This document shows, in pieces, positions 1-9,900 of a stretch of DNA of 27,236 nt. Numbering within the stretch: position 1 is the first letter of the stretch; the number at the start of each line of letters is the position of its first letter. The notes beneath the pieces are model-generated. The model searched no databases. It saw only the letters and a program-made list of their open reading frames with translations, and had not been told where the DNA came from. The position numbers and the translations under genes were made by a program. This stretch comes from Plakobranchus ocellatus (lineage: Eukaryota; Mollusca; Gastropoda; Plakobranchidae), in the NCBI GenBank assembly GCA_019648995.1, contig BLXT01007636.1, positions 485,122 to 512,357 on the forward strand, given 5' to 3'.

Positions 1-275
1 ATTGACTTTTATTTTATAATAGTTACAAAATAACCACAAGGCCCTTTTCATTTGGCCATTAATAATACATAATTGAAGTAATGCACAAATTAACATCAAC
101 GTCAAAAGGTTTAACTTTTTCATTTTTTTTACATGAATCAAAAAACAATATGTGAATCAAATTAAGTAGTTGAACACTTTATTTAACATACTTTTAAGAA
201 GTGCAGAAAAATAAATTAAGCAAAGTGGAAAATTATACAGAGAAGGGCTATTCTTATAATAAAAAATAATTGAGA

Positions 276-346
276 GAAGTAGAGAGAGAAAGAGAGAGAC
301 AGAGTGAGGGAGATAAAGAGAGAGAGAGAGAGAGAGAGAGAGAGTA
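276..346. repeat. GA microsatellite
   Basis: An interrupted GA/GAGA tract with a pure run near 318-344. The open frames over it on the minus strand are serine/leucine low-complexity artefacts. Confidence 0.9.
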
Positions 347-1300
347 AACATATAGAAAGAGGGAGGGAGTAAGAAATACTAAGAAAAAGCAAGAAATAGG
401 CAAAAAATATTAATAAATTAATCAAAATTGTAAATGTTAATCACATAAAATGACAGAATATTAACACATAGGGAAGTGCAGTATAATAATTTTTACAGGC
501 AAAAGTGTTCAGTAAATAAATTTATGAATGGGTTTTGGTAATTTTTTCAGGATTGCTTAATAATTACACAAGACATGATTAAAATTGCATTTTGCATCTT
601 TGAAATAATTCAGTTCTCATTTTGATAGTGAACGTTATTTCGAAAGTTAATTTAAAAAAGTACTCAATGTCAAAGAAGTAAAAAAACAGACACAAAGATA
701 AATCTTGAGTCTATGCCAGCTGCAATCAAATTATGTTGTCTGAGGAACACTATTCTTATGGACATGCACATTCAGCCTCAGGCTGTTTTTTGTTAGAGGA
801 ATACTGCTTTTTGTTGGTATGCTCATTCAGTATCAGCCTGTGCTTTGGTGGGGAAACGCTGTCCTGTCAACTCTACCGCATATAAACAGACTTACACATA
901 CACAGTTTTTGGCTTATTCCTAGATACCAGAAGACTTATTAAATTTAGTTCCACCGGTGTTCAAAGTCATCTGTTCTTTCATCTATAAACTTTTTTTTTA
1001 TGTGAAAACATTTCCATTCAGCTTGTTAAACTGCAGTCACATTTTGATCTATGAATGCACCTAACATGTCGGAGTTAGTATCGTTCTTTTTTAAACCGAT
1101 CATTGCTCTCATATTTCACATGTCACTCCGTTCATCGAACGGATACCAAGCTACTTCTAGTGATAAATAATTGCAGAAAGCGATTCTCACAAGCCCAACA
1201 CTAAGCTCATTGTAAAAGCATGAGCTGTTCAACACTTTCATTTTGAGCATGGGAGTTGTACAGGCAAAATTCCAGGAATTATATGACGACGAGTTCCAGG
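347..1300. other. AT-rich stretch without recognised gene
   Basis: Apart from the duplication at 742-842, no coding frame, RNA gene or terminal repeat was recognised here on either strand. If the candidate exon at 1360-1522 is real, this would be its first intron. Confidence 0.5.
742..842. repeat. Degenerate tandem duplication, about 55 bp
   Basis: Two adjacent copies start GAGGAACACTATTCTTATG and GAGGAATACTGCTTTTTG. Both end in a CATTCAG..TCAG.CTGT segment. No function is apparent. Confidence 0.5.
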
Positions 1301-1307
1301 AACATTA

Positions 1308-1315
1308 TGACGTCA
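1308..1315. promoter_or_regulatory. Perfect CRE palindrome TGACGTCA
   Basis: A full cAMP-response-element palindrome. It sits at the end of an imperfect direct repeat in which TTCCAGGAA...TATGACG occurs twice (near 1270-1288 and 1294-1313). A single eight-base site can occur by chance, so activity is unproven. Confidence 0.3.
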
Positions 1316-1359
1316 GACCTAAAAAAAAGGATTTCAGATTTGGAATGAAGTTAACTCAC

Positions 1360-1522
1360 ATTGATTTCCATGCTTGACCATAGGGTGGAGGATCGCGTCC
1401 CACGAATGGAATTTTGCAGCTATTCGCCTGAAATTTTTCTTTTTTCCTGGATTATCATATCTCGAAGATGGATATATTTTCTTCTGAGAGTAATCTTCAA
1501 ATTCATCAAAAGTGAAAGCCAT
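1360..1522 (-). CDS. Possible first coding exon of an unidentified minus-strand gene
   Basis: The minus strand opens at ATG (1522) with A at -3 and G at +4. It encodes 54 residues, starting MAFTFDEFEDYSQKKIYPSS and ending MVKHGNQ, then meets a consensus GTGAGT donor (plus-strand ACTCAC at 1354-1359) in phase 1. The KKKNFRRIAAKF segment followed by an ILHPMVKHGN segment loosely recalls the N-terminal zinc-binding region of integrase-derived proteins, but the similarity is weak and the family is not identified. The next exon would lie at lower coordinates and I could not find it within 1-1340. A YY1-type motif lies about 115 bases upstream. It could instead be an exon relic of a mobile element. 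Confidence 0.4.
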
Positions 1523-1617
1523 ATTCCCCTGCCAAGAACAATAACTGCAGGGAATTTGTTTTGTTGTTGTTTAGAACATACTGCATACTCAAGAGTGCTT
1601 TTGGCGGTTGTCATAGA

Positions 1618-1668
1618 GACTCTAGAGTGTTTCTAGCGGCCGCCATTTTGACTCTAGAGTCTTTCTGG
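1618..1668. repeat. Short direct repeat around GACTCTAGAGT
   Basis: GACTCTAGAGTGTTTCTAG at 1618 and GACTCTAGAGTCTTTCTGG at 1650 are near-identical copies 32 bases apart, flanking the YY1-type motif. The second contains the perfect palindrome GACTCTAGAGTC. Confidence 0.6.
1636..1650 (-). promoter_or_regulatory. YY1-type motif in a small GC-rich block
   Basis: On the minus strand the bases read CAAAATGGCGGCCGC, which contains the core AANATGGCGGC recognised by YY1. In animal promoters this motif often sits just downstream of the transcription start in the transcribed orientation. Here that is the minus strand, toward the candidate exon starting at 1522. Function is inferred. Confidence 0.4.
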
Positions 1669-2582
1669 GGTAGAGTCACTATGGCGTGCTACACCGGTTA
1701 GATTAGTTTTATCGGTACGGGTAGCTCAATGTCAAGAACTTTGACTCCAGCTTCACCATTCAATCCCCACTCTCTCATTTTTCTTTTCTTTTTTTTTTTT
1801 TTCCTTCTCTGTTTGCGCTGTGAATAGCCTACTTTGTTAGTAAAAAGATGATGAATTCAGTATGTGTGAGAAACTAAGAACACCGATGTGTAATTGTGTC
1901 TGATTTATGAAGTGTCAGTTGAATATTTTGACTTCTTTGAGAGCCTGATATACGGGTCTATATGTGTTCATATAGAATGAAATAACCTTTTACTGAGAAC
2001 TAATTATTAAATCTATCTATGTTGATCGTTTGTGGCAAATCAGAATGCCGAATTTGCTATCCTTTCTCGTCTCTCCTCTAAAACTTCGGCACTATAAACA
2101 CTAAGTAGTTTGGTTGTGAAGAAACACAAATTGGTCTAATCGGTTTGTCTCGGATGAGGCAAACCTCACAAAAACAGAACAGCGATTACTGTAAAACACC
2201 AGTCTGATGCGCTGGAAACTATACAGAAAACAGTACTGTAACTGGGGTCTAACTGCTGTTTGTCGGTTCCAATGCCATAATAATGGCCGCACGCGGGGCA
2301 CGCAGTAACCAGTGCTCGCAAGCTGGGGCAGCGGCGGTTGTTCCTTCCATCTATTTTAGTTAAGTTTCAGTAGGTGTTCCTAAAATAATGAAGAATTTCT
2401 TTATTTATTTTCAAGCTAGAAATATCCTCAATTCAAAATATATATTAGAAAGAAAGGTTATCCACAAAAAGAGCATGAACGTCTTCTTAATCTCTCAATT
2501 CAAAAAAGATTTCTACAAATTCTCAGATCTTTATCACCAATGTTTAGTAAGCCAGCCTATCCGAACTGCAAGGCATTTTTTT
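1660..2582. other. Non-coding stretch
   Basis: AT-rich with a poly-T run near 1789-1802 and a locally GC-richer patch near 2285-2340. The small open frames here show no recognisable domain. Confidence 0.5.
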
Positions 2583-2726
2583 CAAAGCATGCCTTGAGAT
2601 TAGCACAAGCGTTATCTTCAAGGCATACCTTGAGACTAACACCAGCGTTATTTTCAAGGCATGCCTTGAGATTAACGGCAGTGTTATTTTCAAGGCATGC
2701 CTTTAGGCTAATAGCTGCGTTCTTTT
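2583..2726. repeat. 36-bp minisatellite, four units
   Basis: Units start at 2583, 2619, 2655 and 2691, exactly 36 bases apart. Each opens CAAGGCATGCCTTGAG (with variants) and ends in a GCGTTATTTT-like segment. The centre is the 12-base palindrome AAGGCATGCCTT. The minus strand is open as a 12-residue repeat (LKACLENN-type), but the frame is accounted for by a period divisible by three and is not taken as a gene. Confidence 0.9.
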
Positions 2727-3533
2727 TAATTTTTTTTTTCACGTCCCCTAGGCTTCACGTGAAACTTCTGCAGAGTTTAATTTTTCGAGTTTTACTGCTC
2801 GAATCAGAAACATGTGGCTCAATTTAAGACCATTGGAAATCAAAATGCACTCAAATTTAACATGAACTGCCAGCGCATTTATATTTACGAGTTAGCCCAA
2901 CATTAAAATGAACACAACTCTATTTTAATCTCATACGTATTCCTAAAATGTGATATGCTAACATGGCAACTGAAAAAAAAATCCAGGAATTTTGTATTAT
3001 TATCATAAAATATTTAAGAGAACGAGTAGCTTGTTAAGGCGTCAGTTAATGACATGTTAGTTTTAAAAGCAAAAACAAAATAAAATTATCAGTTGTAAGA
3101 AGTATATCACACTAAGAGTAAGAGATGAGCTCACACCCAAGCCCAGCGCTCATGATACATCATCAGAGGCGAGGGATGTGCGCCCAACATTAACCAAAGC
3201 TCAGTTAGTTCTACTGATAAGACAGGTAAAGACTCATTTAAAAAGCATTCTCAGCGAGAGGAGAAATTTATGTTCTGAGATCATTGCTGAAGTTTTAAGG
3301 AAGTTAGTAAAAGTAGCTATTTCTTTTTAAAAGGTCGCAACATTATTTTTTATAATCAAAAGTAAACTTCCCTATCTTCGTTTAATTTTTTGTAGCAATG
3401 GTAGTTGAGTAGTGTGTTTTTTCCCCAAAGAGTACTTATTGAAATGGAGAGCTTCACAACATATTTCTAAGCAATAAATGGAAAGCCTGTCAACCCAAAA
3501 GAAGAACCAAAGGAAAATGTGACAGCACTAGCG
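2727..3533. other. Non-coding spacer between the two minisatellite arrays
   Basis: AT-rich; no gene or structured repeat was recognised. Confidence 0.5.
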
Positions 3534-3772
3534 TTATTTTTCAAGGCATGCCTTGAGACTAGCACCAGCAGGGGCTAAATGATTATACCTTGAAAATAAC
3601 ACCTGTGATAATCACAAAATGCCTTTCAAAAGCGACTTTGGCATTATTTTCAAAGCATGCCTTTAGACTAGCGCCAGCGTTATTTTCAAGGCATGCGTTG
3701 CTCTTCTTACACAGATAGGCCAAATGATTATGCCTTGAAAATAACACCTTTGCTAATTTCAAGGCATGCCGA
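3534..3772. repeat. Second array of the 36-bp minisatellite, direct and inverted units
   Basis: Direct units occur at about 3542, 3651 and 3687 (CAAGGCATGC.TT...AGCGCCAGCGTTATTTT). Inverted units, containing CCTTGAAAATAACACC preceded by AAATGATTAT, occur near 3577-3603 and 3722-3748. The 3651 to 3687 spacing is again 36 bases. The palindromic unit in both orientations suggests hairpin-prone rearrangement. Confidence 0.8.
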
Positions 3773-4023
3773 TCCGAATTTGACGTTTCTTGAAGGTTTG
3801 TTGCTCACGCTGTCCGCCCTCCATATTCAAAATGTCTACAAAAGCTGTACTTGACAGTAACCTTGGTATATGACGTTTTATACGCCTTTCGAGGAACAGG
3901 CAAATTTTCTGAACCTCTCATCGGCGCGAAGTCAGGCAAGGCAAGTTTGACATACGCTCGTCAACGCCTGTTTTGGTTTTTACTTTTTAGTGGGATTGCA
4001 AGGTTCGAAATTTAAAATTGACT

Positions 4024-4412
4024 TGCATTATTGGGTCTAGATCTAGACTCTAGAGGTAGATCTATTATAAATCGGCCTAGAACCTTGATCGAGACATCTA
4101 TCCCTAGGTCTAGATCTAATTTAGATCTAGATTTTAGAGAGTCTGAACAGTGAAATTGAAAAGGATAGGCCTGCTGTCCCTCGTAGTGCTGACAGCTGAA
4201 TGCGGACCTATCAAAGTTGTTTTGAAAAAGAACCTAGATTCTAGATCTACTAGAATCTAACTTTACTAGATCTAGATTAGATCTAGTCCAGGTGATTCAA
4301 TAAACTTTTTTAGAACCTTAAATTTAGCCTAGATCTAGATCAAGAAACAGAATCATCTTGCAATCTAGTAAAGATCTAATCTAGATTAGATTTAGATCCT
4401 AGCCTAGGCTGG
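4024..4412. repeat. TCTAGATC-rich block
   Basis: Dense clusters of TCTAGATCTAGA, CTAGATCTA and CCTAGG words on both strands (near 4036-4065, 4104-4138, 4234-4288, 4329-4342 and 4369-4412). The words are self-complementary, so the block is rich in short palindromes. A shorter outlier lies at 25063-25082. I associate this word with gastropod genomes; that is recall, not tested. Confidence 0.75.
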
Positions 4413-4553
4413 TATACATGCAAATAAAGCTGAAGGTTCAAGGAACAACTTAGACTAAATATAGATGTAGGCCTATTGGTTTTGGAAGTTAAGATGATAA
4501 AATGTAACAGTGTTCATTTAAATAAAAAAAACGATCCAAAATAAAAAAAATAC

Positions 4554-4591
4554 GCAGTGGCTGCCCGTACGGGACCATACGAAAAGAAAAT
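4554..4591 (+). repeat. Left terminal inverted repeat
   Basis: The 38-base arm matches the complement of 6064-6101 with two A/G differences, at arm positions 24 and 30. The match weakens after base 38. Confidence 0.85.
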
Positions 4592-5344
4592 TATATAAAA
4601 TCTATTTGTACGGTTGGCTAGATAGAACTGATCAGCGCTTCCAGTTTCACTTCCGGAGACCAAACTCCTTTTTCTCCATCCCGGTTTTTTTTTTTGCTAT
4701 GTTATTTTCTTTTGTCTTTCCTTGTCCGGCATGAACCGAGATCATCATCATCAATATTGTTTTTGTTATTATATACAGTGTTTTCTTTTAGTCTGAAGCC
4801 ATGTAAACACAGCAACCTCCAACATTTGCCTAAGGTTAGATTCAGAAGAAGCGAGAAAAGCAAAAAAGGCTTAGCCTCATCTAACGCTAGACGTAGCCCA
4901 GGCCGAGTACATTTCCCACAGTATTATGAAAGGAGAAGCTGACTCACTGCCTAGCATAGGACTAGCCTAGAGCATAGTGATATGACTGCTCTCGGTGGAG
5001 TCAGTGCATTCCGACGCAGTTTGTGTGTAAGTGTGAGAGAGAGAGAGAATGATTCAATGGAGGGGAGAGCAAGACAGAGAAAGAGTTAGAGAGTCACTAA
5101 TATGTAAGGGCAGCGCGAGCGTGAATAAAGTGTCAGGTAAGTATCATGCTGGTGTTTAACACACAAGATGGCCAACTTCTCTTATATACCAAAAAAACAA
5201 AAAATTATATGTGTTTAAGTACAAAAATGTATTTGATTGAAAATACCTATTTTTCCTTTTTTTTTGTTTTTTGTTTCCCTTATTTAACCTCCGATTTTCT
5301 TACAAAAATGAAATAACCTGTGAAATGAAACGCTTGACCTGACG

Positions 5345-5383
5345 TGTGCATGGGTGTGTGTGAGTATGTGTGTGTGTGTGTGT
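5345..5383. repeat. TG microsatellite
   Basis: A TG dinucleotide tract with a pure run near 5366-5383, inside the TIR element. Confidence 0.85.
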
Positions 5384-5487
5384 GATGGATAACTGATTTC
5401 CCCCAAACATATTAACAAGATATAGCCCAAACCAGCATCAACAATGGCCCTATTGGCAAAAATCAATGGTGAGAGTACAGAGCTATT

Positions 5488-5878
5488 GCTTTCCTTCTCT
5501 CTAATTATTACTCTCTCTACCCTCTCTGTTTCCATCGCAACCTATCCTCATCTCTCCCTCTTTTACTGCCCCCTCCATCTCTCTTTCTTTATCTCTCTCC
5601 ATAGCTCTCTCTACCTTTTTCTCCTTCCCTCTCTTTCCTTCCCTTCCTCTCCTTTCCCATCCCTCTCTCTCTCCCTCTCTCACTCACTGCCTTGCTTCCT
5701 CTCTCCCTCTCCCCATCCCATTTTCTCTCATCTTTTCTTTCTCTCTCTTCGTATCTCTCTCTCCTCTCCCGTCTCTCTCTCACTGCCTCCCTTCTTTGTC
5801 ACTCCCTTCCACTTTCCATATCCCCATTTTTCTCTCTCTCTCTCTCTCTCTACCTACCTATCTATCTATCTCTGTCTC
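5488..5878. repeat. Long CT-rich satellite tract
   Basis: Nearly 400 bases of CTCT/CCCTCTCT sequence with a pure CT run near 5830-5850 and a CTAT run after it. The overlapping open frames on both strands are low-complexity translations (SLSLSL or REREGR) and not genes. Confidence 0.9.
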
Positions 5879-5947
5879 TGTTTTATCTCAATCATTTGAA
5901 CACAGCAAAATAAAATAGAGATGTGAAAGTTTGCGATTTGTATTGTT

Positions 5948-6084
5948 GCTAAGAGCCGAAACATACACTGCAGTACGAATAGAAAATTTTCTTCTCGACG
6001 GTCCCTATTGTTTTGTTTCGCCGCTAAGAGCGGAAGTTAACGAAACTGCCTTACGAATAAAATATTTTCTTCTCGTACGGTCCC
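5948..6084. repeat. Subterminal direct repeat inside the right end of the TIR element
   Basis: The copies at about 5948-6005 and 6023-6084 share GCTAAGAGC.GAA, then TACGAATA, TTTTCTTCTCG and ACGGTCCC in the same order. Only the outer copy continues into the full terminal repeat. Confidence 0.75.
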
Positions 6085-6101
6085 GTACGGGCAGCCACTG
6101 C
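6064..6101 (-). repeat. Right terminal inverted repeat
   Basis: The complement of the left arm at 4554-4591. Its inner part is also the end of a subterminal direct repeat. Confidence 0.85.
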
Positions 6102-6846
6102 AAAAAAATAATATTCATAAAGCCCCGCAAACAGGTTTTCTTTTTTAAATTGAGCTGCAAGCAAAAAAGATGTTTTGAAGTTTAGCAAGGAACAATATGT
6201 GTTCATCTCTCGTAAGGGTAAGGGCAAACAAATCAAGGAAATAATAAGACATTTTGATCTTGTTTCAACTCTATCATCATGACATAGATACTGGGCTGAT
6301 TGTGAATCTGGATCCTTTCCTTTATCAATTAAAAAAAATCTAGATATGTGGATATTTCACATTTCCCCAAGGTGGTTTTTTTTTTTCGAAATCAAATAAT
6401 AAAATACTGTTTTCTAAGGATGACAGCCGACACTAAGTTTGTGTTATATTCATCACAAAACAAGACTGCTAAAACATTGCACAAGAGCTTGCGACGCACG
6501 CACAAAAAATTAAAAAAAAACAATCTTAATCAGATAAGAAACTTTCCACGTAAAACCTGATACTAAAAGAGATAAAAGAAAACATATATATAATACAAAC
6601 ACGAGAAAAACTTATCACGATTTTCAATGCATACACAATTATCATTAGGCCCTACAAAGTTTTACAAAATTATTTGAATTTTATGTACTCGTCATAGATC
6701 CACAGATAGGCCCATATCATCCATGTCGGGCAACTTGGACTTGATTTTTTTAAATTTAAAATTGTAGGCGAGTAATAAATTTATAATTGAAATTTATACT
6801 ATAAACACGCCAGACTTGAAATCAGCGTTGGTAAACTAAGAATAAG
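6102..6846 (+). other. Upstream region of NME6
   Basis: 745 bases between the TIR element and the NME6 start codon, AT-rich. It should hold the NME6 5' UTR and promoter, but no CpG-rich patch, TATA box or initiator stands out. No other gene was recognised. Confidence 0.5.
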
Positions 6847-6918
6847 ATGTCCAGACCTCTACAACTGACACTGGCGATTCTCAAACCAGATATTACGGCC
6901 AACCCAAGTGTACTGAAG
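6847..6918 (+). CDS. NME6: NME6 exon 1 (coding part)
   Basis: Encodes 24 residues, starting MSRPLQLTLAILKPD and ending SVLK, followed by a GTAAGC donor at 6919. It holds the first beta strand and the KPD motif of the NDPK fold. It ends in phase 0. The untranslated first-exon boundary upstream cannot be placed; the upstream 40 bases are AT-rich without a convincing TATA box. Confidence 0.93.
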
Positions 6919-9900
6919 GTAAGCTAAGAAAAAAATAATTTTCAAAGTGCACAGCTTGAAAATGAAGAAAAGTCTTTTTTAATTCGCTTTAGACTAGTCC
7001 AAATGAGTTATAAGTTGAACTTTGAATATATTACTATTCAGCCCATTGATTAACCTCAAACTGGAAATTACATCTTCTGACACTGTAAAACTTTGCAAGG
7101 ATGAAAATGGGATAAAGAGGAACTGTTCTGTGCCTAGATATATTACAGTACAAAACATCCATTTTTGTCCTTTGTTTTCCAAAGCATAGAAAAATTATTT
7201 TGTAATACTAATAGTATTTAAGAGGAAAAGCATGTTTGTAGAAATTATCACCAATCTTGATTTGAATCTTTCAATTTCAACCTGTTCATATTTCTCATAA
7301 CAGCCAAAGTATTGATTTTTTTTTTTTATTGTTTATTCTTTCTTTTCTAATTTAATGTATTTTATCACTTTCTACATAAAAAAATAATGATCACGAGTTT
7401 TAAACACTATAAAGTTAAGTATATATACTTTTTAAAAACTTTATTATAATACTCTAGATTGTACAAGCAATCATATGATTGCTTCTTTTTTTTACTCTAA
7501 TCTTACACTATAAGTTATAGAGACATTTTTTTTTGCTTTAAAAAAATGCAAATTGAAGGATAACAAATAACATCCCTTTGCTTGAAAAAATGGATGTAAA
7601 GTAACAACCACCTGTCTGTGTGGTACAAAACTGTTGACTATTCTATGTAACACCGTTAAATGAAAGACTGAAATTTTAAGTTGCTAAACATTGAAAAAAA
7701 AGGTCCACTTTAAGAATTAAGAATTTGAGTATTAAAAAGCTGTGGGTAACTTTACGCCACTGATGTACAAATAGGTTTGAAACCATCAAACATTTTTGCA
7801 CAGCCTACATAACGACATATATATAAAATAAAAGTAGTGAAAAAAAAATTTTACACCTTTTAAATTGTAGGCCATTGCTTTACTGTATCTTCTTTGTCAG
7901 ATGTCCCTCAAAAATTATTTTTAAATGATGTTTTCAGTGTTCTTTTGATTTTCTACCTTTAGATCTGAAATGATATTATTCAGACATTAGGCCCTGACTG
8001 ATCAGTATATATTTAATTTATCTCACAAGTGAACTGAATAGGACATTGTATTATTAGATTCTAAAAAATTTACTTATAAATTGAAATGTAAGAGATAAAT
8101 TGCACTTGTCACATACTCTCCATTGATTTATCTCCCTTTTTCTTTTGTTGCTTCATCTTCCATATAGAGTTTTTAAGGTTATGACTCACATAAAAAAAAC
8201 AGAATCCACTTTTTTTTTATCATCAGATTCTTATTCAGTTTTGTTTTAATAAAAATTTTAAAAAAGGGCACAATTTTCATGTATCAATTAAGTGATGTAG
8301 GCGAAATATATGACTAAATTCAAGAAAGTAGAAAATTGGAAGCATATAATATTTAATTTTAGCAATGACAAGCTTATTATTTCTGTTTCACAATGAAACA
8401 AGCCTTGGATTAAAATGCTTGCTTTATATGGTTTTCCTTTGTCATATAATTAAAACAAAAAGAAAGACATATGATATGTAGAGACATTAATTTCAAGCAA
8501 TGTTATTTTGAAAATTGTAATATTGTTGGTTTTAATGCTTTTGTAATTGCGATTTAATGTGAGCATGTAGTATTGTCACATGGATCATATTTTTGCCTTC
8601 TCAGAATGTATGGACCCGTATATTGGAAAATGGATTGTATTTTGTTTCATCAAAGCACATGCATTTGTCTAGTGATGAGGCTGAAGAGTTTTATGCTGAA
8701 CACAGAGGTAGATTAACAGTTTTAAATATTTTCATCTTATTAATAAATTTATTAAGAGTTTGCTTTTAAAATTCCATATATTTTTTATCAATTTTAGGCA
8801 ATTGGGTTTGGTTTCGGGCATACGCCCACAAGAAGATAACCGCAGGCTTTCAGGCCATTGTCAAGGCGTTAATTATTGTTTCAAACTCAAACCTGCAACA
8901 GAAGAGGACACGTTTTTGCCAGCCATTGTGCCACCAAAGTTTCTTTCCCGATTAAATGTCAAATTTCAAACTGAAACTGGTAGCAACATATACTGGTGAA
9001 ACATTCAGTTAAATTTGCCTAATTCTTTTTCAGACTCAATAAAATTGAATAATACTGGTCAATGCTTACATTATTGTCAATGCAAGAATACTATTATAAA
9101 TATTGTTTTATTAACGAAGAATTTTTTTGTTCTTGCAGGTAAATTTTTCCAGAACAGGCTGGTGAATTTTATGAGTAGGTGTGTTGTATGAATTGATTAT
9201 TTGTTGATCGTACGTTAAGTCACTGGCGTGGGTTCTTTAATGTGAAGAGTTTCTGTATGAATGTCAATTTAGAATATTCTTATGAGATCAATCTTTTCCT
9301 CCCTTTTATTTATCTTCTGGCTTTGAAAAAATGAAAAAAGATCAAACTTTTTTATTTATCATAATTTTTGTTGTTGATGAAATTACAGGTTGTGGAAAAT
9401 AGTAAATTAATTAGATTGAAAGTTCATCTCCTGCTACATAATTCAAAATAGTGGAGTATGAAAAACATCACAACGGTGATTAGTATATTTTTTTTTGTAT
9501 ACTCTCCAGTGAACAGAAAACTTTATTATGAAACAGTAGATATCATAATAATCAGGTGTCACATAGTGTTAGAGGCAGTTGGTTTATAATACTTCATACA
9601 TTTAAAGTGACATGGCATTGTATCATCATATTCAAAGGTTCATTTCCAGTTGATACCCTTTAATATTATAACTTAGTAAATTTTAGATTGACGTAGTTTA
9701 GAGGTGATTGCCAATCAAAGCCATTTATCACAATTATAGGGGAAGCTTTAAGGTTGATATACAAACATAGATATTTCAATTTAAAAAGAATTCATTTATT
9801 GGGGTGTCTTTTAATTTTGATCTTTTAATATTTTTTGATATATCTGCTAGTTGATAGAGTTAAAGAAAACTACCTCTATTATTATCTATTGGTAGTGAAA

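Larger units (their letters stand above)
4554..6101. mobile_element. Non-autonomous DNA transposon candidate with 38-bp terminal inverted repeats
   Basis: The left end at 4554-4591 and the reverse complement of the right end at 6064-6101 agree at 36 of 38 bases. Both start GCAGTGGCTGCCCGTACGGG, which contains the perfect palindrome CCCGTACGGG. The element is 1548 bases long and has no transposase-like frame. Its interior is largely a CT satellite plus AT-rich filler. Outside the ends, AAAAAATA-type sequence occurs on both sides, but the left copy is offset by one base (an extra C), so a target duplication is only suggested. The superfamily is unknown. Confidence 0.7.

Noticed and set aside
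1361..1636. 91-codon plus-strand frame opposite the candidate minus-strand exon
   Set aside because: The minus frame has the better start context, a donor at its end and a more protein-like composition.
2557..2742. Minus-strand open frame with a 12-residue repeat (LKACLENN type)
   Set aside because: The frame is open because the minisatellite period is 36 bases, divisible by three. The second array at 3534-3772 does not keep a frame.
3990..4010. GGTTCGAAAT, resembling the T-arm of a tRNA
   Set aside because: No matching A box, anticodon stem or acceptor pairing could be found around it.
5444..5913. Long open frames over the CT tract on both strands
   Set aside because: They translate only to serine/leucine or arginine/glutamate repeats created by the dinucleotide tract; no start context or homology.
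8760..8999. 79-codon plus-strand frame in NME6 intron 2
   Set aside because: It has no NME6 similarity, and exons 2 and 3 join cleanly in phase without it.
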